The translations under genes were made by a program, and so were the position numbers. A stretch of DNA of 64,000 nucleotides from Coprinopsis marcescibilis (lineage: Eukaryota; Basidiomycota; Agaricomycetes; Agaricales; Psathyrellaceae), in contig ML210174.1 of the NCBI GenBank assembly GCA_004369085.1, forward strand, positions 1 through 64,000, given 5' to 3'. Below are positions 61,210 through 64,000 of this stretch, piece after piece. Every line of letters starts with the position of its first letter. The stretch's first letter is position 1. The notes beneath the pieces were generated by a model. It did not search any database. It worked only from the letters and a program-made list of their open reading frames with translations, and was not told where the DNA came from.

Positions 61210-63120
61210 ATGCCTCCCCACACTACCGCCATCGTCCACACACCCTCCTCATCGTCGTCAACGTCGTCCAGGCCCCGGAAGCGGTCAGTCTCCATTGACA
61301 GCCTCATGTACCTCGCTAACATCACAACAGGAGATGGACCCGTGAACAGGTCCTCAAGAACCTTCAGGTTTGTCCTATCTGTCCATCGACTTCCTTTCCA
61401 TCGCTCACAGCGTTCTCCCCACAGCTTCTCGACGGGCTCGATAATCTCCTCCCACCGGCTCTGCCGCCCTCTCCCCCAGCTTCTCGCTCAGCTTCCCCGG
61501 TCCCCGGCTTCAAGCGCAAATCAGAATCTTCCTCAGATTCCAACTCTCTCAACGGTTACAAGCGTCCTCGTAACTCTTCCATGTCTGATAGACGCAGCGG
61601 CCAGTCTTCGGCCCAGCAGCCTCACCAGAATAGTCATCATCCACTCCAGGCGCAACCGCCACATAGCCTCCAGCCACCATCTGCACAACCGACCCCCGCA
61701 ACCACCTCGGCTTCTTCATCAGGTGTTCAGGGAGCACCTCCCTCACGTCTGGAACCCGAAGAGGGGGAACTCAGGGAGGAATCCTCTCTCGCCGTACAAG
61801 CGCCGTCAATACCTGCTCCACCAAAGGCTTCCATCGACGTTCCGATCCGACGTCCTAAACGAGGCAAGCTTGGGCTGCGTCATTTCGACAGCCTCCATGA
61901 CACCTACCACAATCAGGGGCGCATGCTCAAGTATTCTGGCGACGCTCGTTTCTGGTCAACCTATGCTCCTACCCATCGGGAATACCGTCCCCTCCCTGAT
62001 CCCCCTCCCCCGAACTCTCCCTATCACAAACATGGAGGTCTTATTGCTCGGCTCGAACTTGTGGACGCATTAGTTTGCTTCACATATTCAATATGGAACA
62101 GAGATTACGGCCGGCGGTCCTGCAACAAGGAGACCTGGGGAACGATTGAAGCGTTCCTGATCTGGTGCAAGCAAAAGTGGCAGGCCGAGGAAGGAATAAA
62201 TGACGCCGAAAAGGCCTTTATTGGCTTGATGTAAGTTCCTCGCATTGCTGAGCATTAACTCGTGTTTCATACTTCATGCTAGCTGGATGATCGAGGCCTT
62301 TATTCACGGGAGGAAACTGATGTACACCGTGAGGGACCATCTCGACGCAGACACCAACAACGTCACCAAGAGCATGAAGGGCAAGATCGCAGCAGTAGCA
62401 GAAGCCGTTGAGAACGGGGCGGGTCCCAACGGTTCTCTCCAGTCTAGCTCCATGGGGACCCCTACCATGCTCCCCTCACCAGCAAGCATAGCGCCTGCTA
62501 ACAGCGCCAACTCTACACCAACATACCGAGACAACAGCACACCTAGTCAGAACGTAAACTCTCGACAAGCCACACAGACGCAGCAGCCTCAGCGTCCTCC
62601 TCGAATCCCCAGCGGTCCATCGCCAGTGCCGGTTCCCCTTTTGCCTCCACACCTTGCCAACAGCCATTTCCCTATACCGCAGCTAACACTCGACGCGATG
62701 GCCAAGGTAACAGAACCCATCGGCCCAATACTAGCTCAAGATCTGCGCGATTTTGTCGCGGGCTATCACGCTGCGAGCTGGTGCATGTCCACATCACAAA
62801 CTACCCTCAACCTCCCTATTATGATGCGTTGCTTCCCAACGACATTCAACCGGATGATGCATACCACGTTGTTACCCACCGAAGAACACGAGCCCGACTT
62901 TGAGGACGAGGACGGGGAACTCTTTTGGCCTGGCCAACTCGTCAGCGGGGAAGGTCTAGGCTGGGTTTGTCTCATGGGAAAAGCTATGATCAAAGAATTC
63001 GGCAAGGCTTACGGGTACATTGGCATCGACGGCGTTGTTCCCAAGCCCAAGCCAGAAGATGACGTCTCATCCCGAACTAACGCTACGGGCACCTCCTCTT
63101 CCTCACACGCGCACCGGTAA
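61210..63120 (+). CDS. Pro/Ser-rich regulatory-looking protein, possible AFF4/Ebp1-like
   Basis: A gene of about 590 residues in four or more exons. The first exon (MPPHTTAIVHTPSSSSSTSS) is best ended before the gtcagt at 61287; this joins, through a 55-base intron, to RWTREQVLKNLQLLDGLDNL, then PPALPPSPPASRSASPVPGF across a further short intron. A low-complexity Ser/Gln/Pro region follows. The conserved-looking block lies at about 61860-62340: LGLRHFDSLHDTYHNQGRML, KYSGDARFWSTYAPTHREY, LIARLELVDALVCFTYSIWN and TWGTIEAFLIWCKQKWQ, then across an intron IWMIEAFIHGRKLMYTVRDH. The C-terminal part is Pro-rich with a second helical region (LAQDLRDFVAGYHAASWCMS). A helical block that pairs LKYxGDA with a following LVDALVCF helix recalls the C-terminal homology domain of AF4/AFF proteins. 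That is a hypothesis. Stop at 63118-63120. Confidence 0.7.
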
Positions 63121-64000
63121 CAATGTCACACTCCTGCTCTATTTTTTCCTTCCTATGGCCTTGGTCTTTATCGGCAACCGGACTGGGAAATTCTGGTTGA
63201 AGCAAATGTGCTTTGCTCAATGCAATCCTATATCGTTCGACCCAAATCAAGAAACATCGCCAACTTCACCTTTTTTAACATCAATGGAAGGATCTCCAGC
63301 CACGTTCAGCATGCCCATCGTGGTTCGCGCCGGCTCTGCATGTTCCATTCCGATCTCTGCGGCACAACTGGCGCCTTGGCCCCCCGACCTCCATCTCTAG
63401 TTCGCCCTGACAGCCTCAAGACATCGCTCCAATTTAGACGAAAACCCTTACGACACTTGACATGAAAAAGCCAAATGCCAAACCCTGCCTATCTGTCTAC
63501 GCACTCCATCCTTGTCACGTCAACTCCACCCTTCTTCATCATCACCCATCCATCGACCGCATTCTTCATCACATTAAGTCAAGTGCATCACCCATATTTC
63601 AACTATCCTCAAATTGTGAAAACCGGGCTCAGTTTCCTTTTTACGATCGACAAATATATTTATCATTACCGCTTTCGAGGCTTTGGCTCTAGGGAACCCT
63701 ATCCTTCCCCATAGTCCTTTCTGTGGCAACAAAACTGCAAGGCGAATCGCACGGCGGCAGACCGGTTTCCTCAAGGGAACGCTCCGTTTCGAACCCCTGC
63801 GCACCATATGCGCTATCCTGTGATACAGGCATTGACCACGCTGTCGCGCAGGATACAGGACACCTATCTCTGACAAAACCTGGTCGTTCAAGGATTCCTG
63901 CCTTGCTCGCCGTCTTCCGACTTTACAAACTCGTGTGTGTGTGTAAATTATTTCTATTCACTGGATTTCTGGAAATCGGGCTCGTTGCATACTCGGACTT
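63121..64000. other. Right-edge 3' and intergenic sequence
   Basis: About 880 bases follow the last stop codon. They contain only short open frames without known features and a small GT microsatellite near 63931-63943. The first part is probably the 3' UTR of the preceding gene. Confidence 0.5.

Noticed and set aside
60738..61325. 195-codon minus-strand open frame
   Set aside because: It overlaps the first exon of the AFF4-like candidate in antisense, and its sequence is low-complexity without any motif.

Overview
The window is nuclear DNA of a filamentous basidiomycete, most likely an Agaricomycete. Nearly every gene is broken by many short introns of about 48-60 nt with fungal GT..AG signals. 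The gene set is typical of basidiomycetes: a velvet factor, Rrn5, Tlg2, Nar1, a GPI-anchored PL14-type lyase, and an AVT-like transporter. Genes lie singly on both strands and there are no operons. Coordinates for protein genes are genomic spans from start codon to stop codon, introns included. I built the exon joins by reading splice sites and protein families by eye.

Left part (1-32 kb): an AT-rich edge, an ABC1/ADCK-type kinase, then a divergent pair of SUB1/PC4 coactivator and the very large HECT ubiquitin ligase TOM1/HUWE1 (about 12 kb). These are followed by a quinone oxidoreductase-like MDR enzyme, an RRN5-like Pol I factor, an acyl-CoA synthetase-type enzyme, RNA polymerase II subunit RPB3, an EF-hand MscS channel and a TLG2/syntaxin-16 t-SNARE.

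Middle part (32-50 kb): NAR1 (cytosolic Fe-S assembly), a secreted PL14-like protein, an AVT-like amino acid transporter, ERG8 (phosphomevalonate kinase), HEM15 (ferrochelatase, with a presequence exon I located by hand), LSM2, a WDR83/MORG1-like WD40 protein, an F-box protein and a velvet factor.

Right part (50-64 kb): sparse. There is one unrecognised basic nuclear-looking protein (51.8-53.2 kb). About 8 kb follow without a supportable protein gene, including a perfect 92-bp tandem duplication. Last comes a Pro/Ser-rich protein (61.2-63.1 kb) whose conserved block makes me think of the AFF4/Ebp1 family of elongation-complex scaffolds.

Most genes are housekeeping. The observations I find most worth checking are the WG/GW-rich tail on RPB3, the AFF4-like candidate with its 8-kb gene-poor upstream region, an in-frame intron inside the ERG8 glycine motif, the LSM2 first exon that codes only for the start Met, and a 13-nt microexon in the ABC1 kinase active-site motif. 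I found no CRISPR array, no intact transposon, no confident tRNA or rRNA gene, and no clear new defence-type system.
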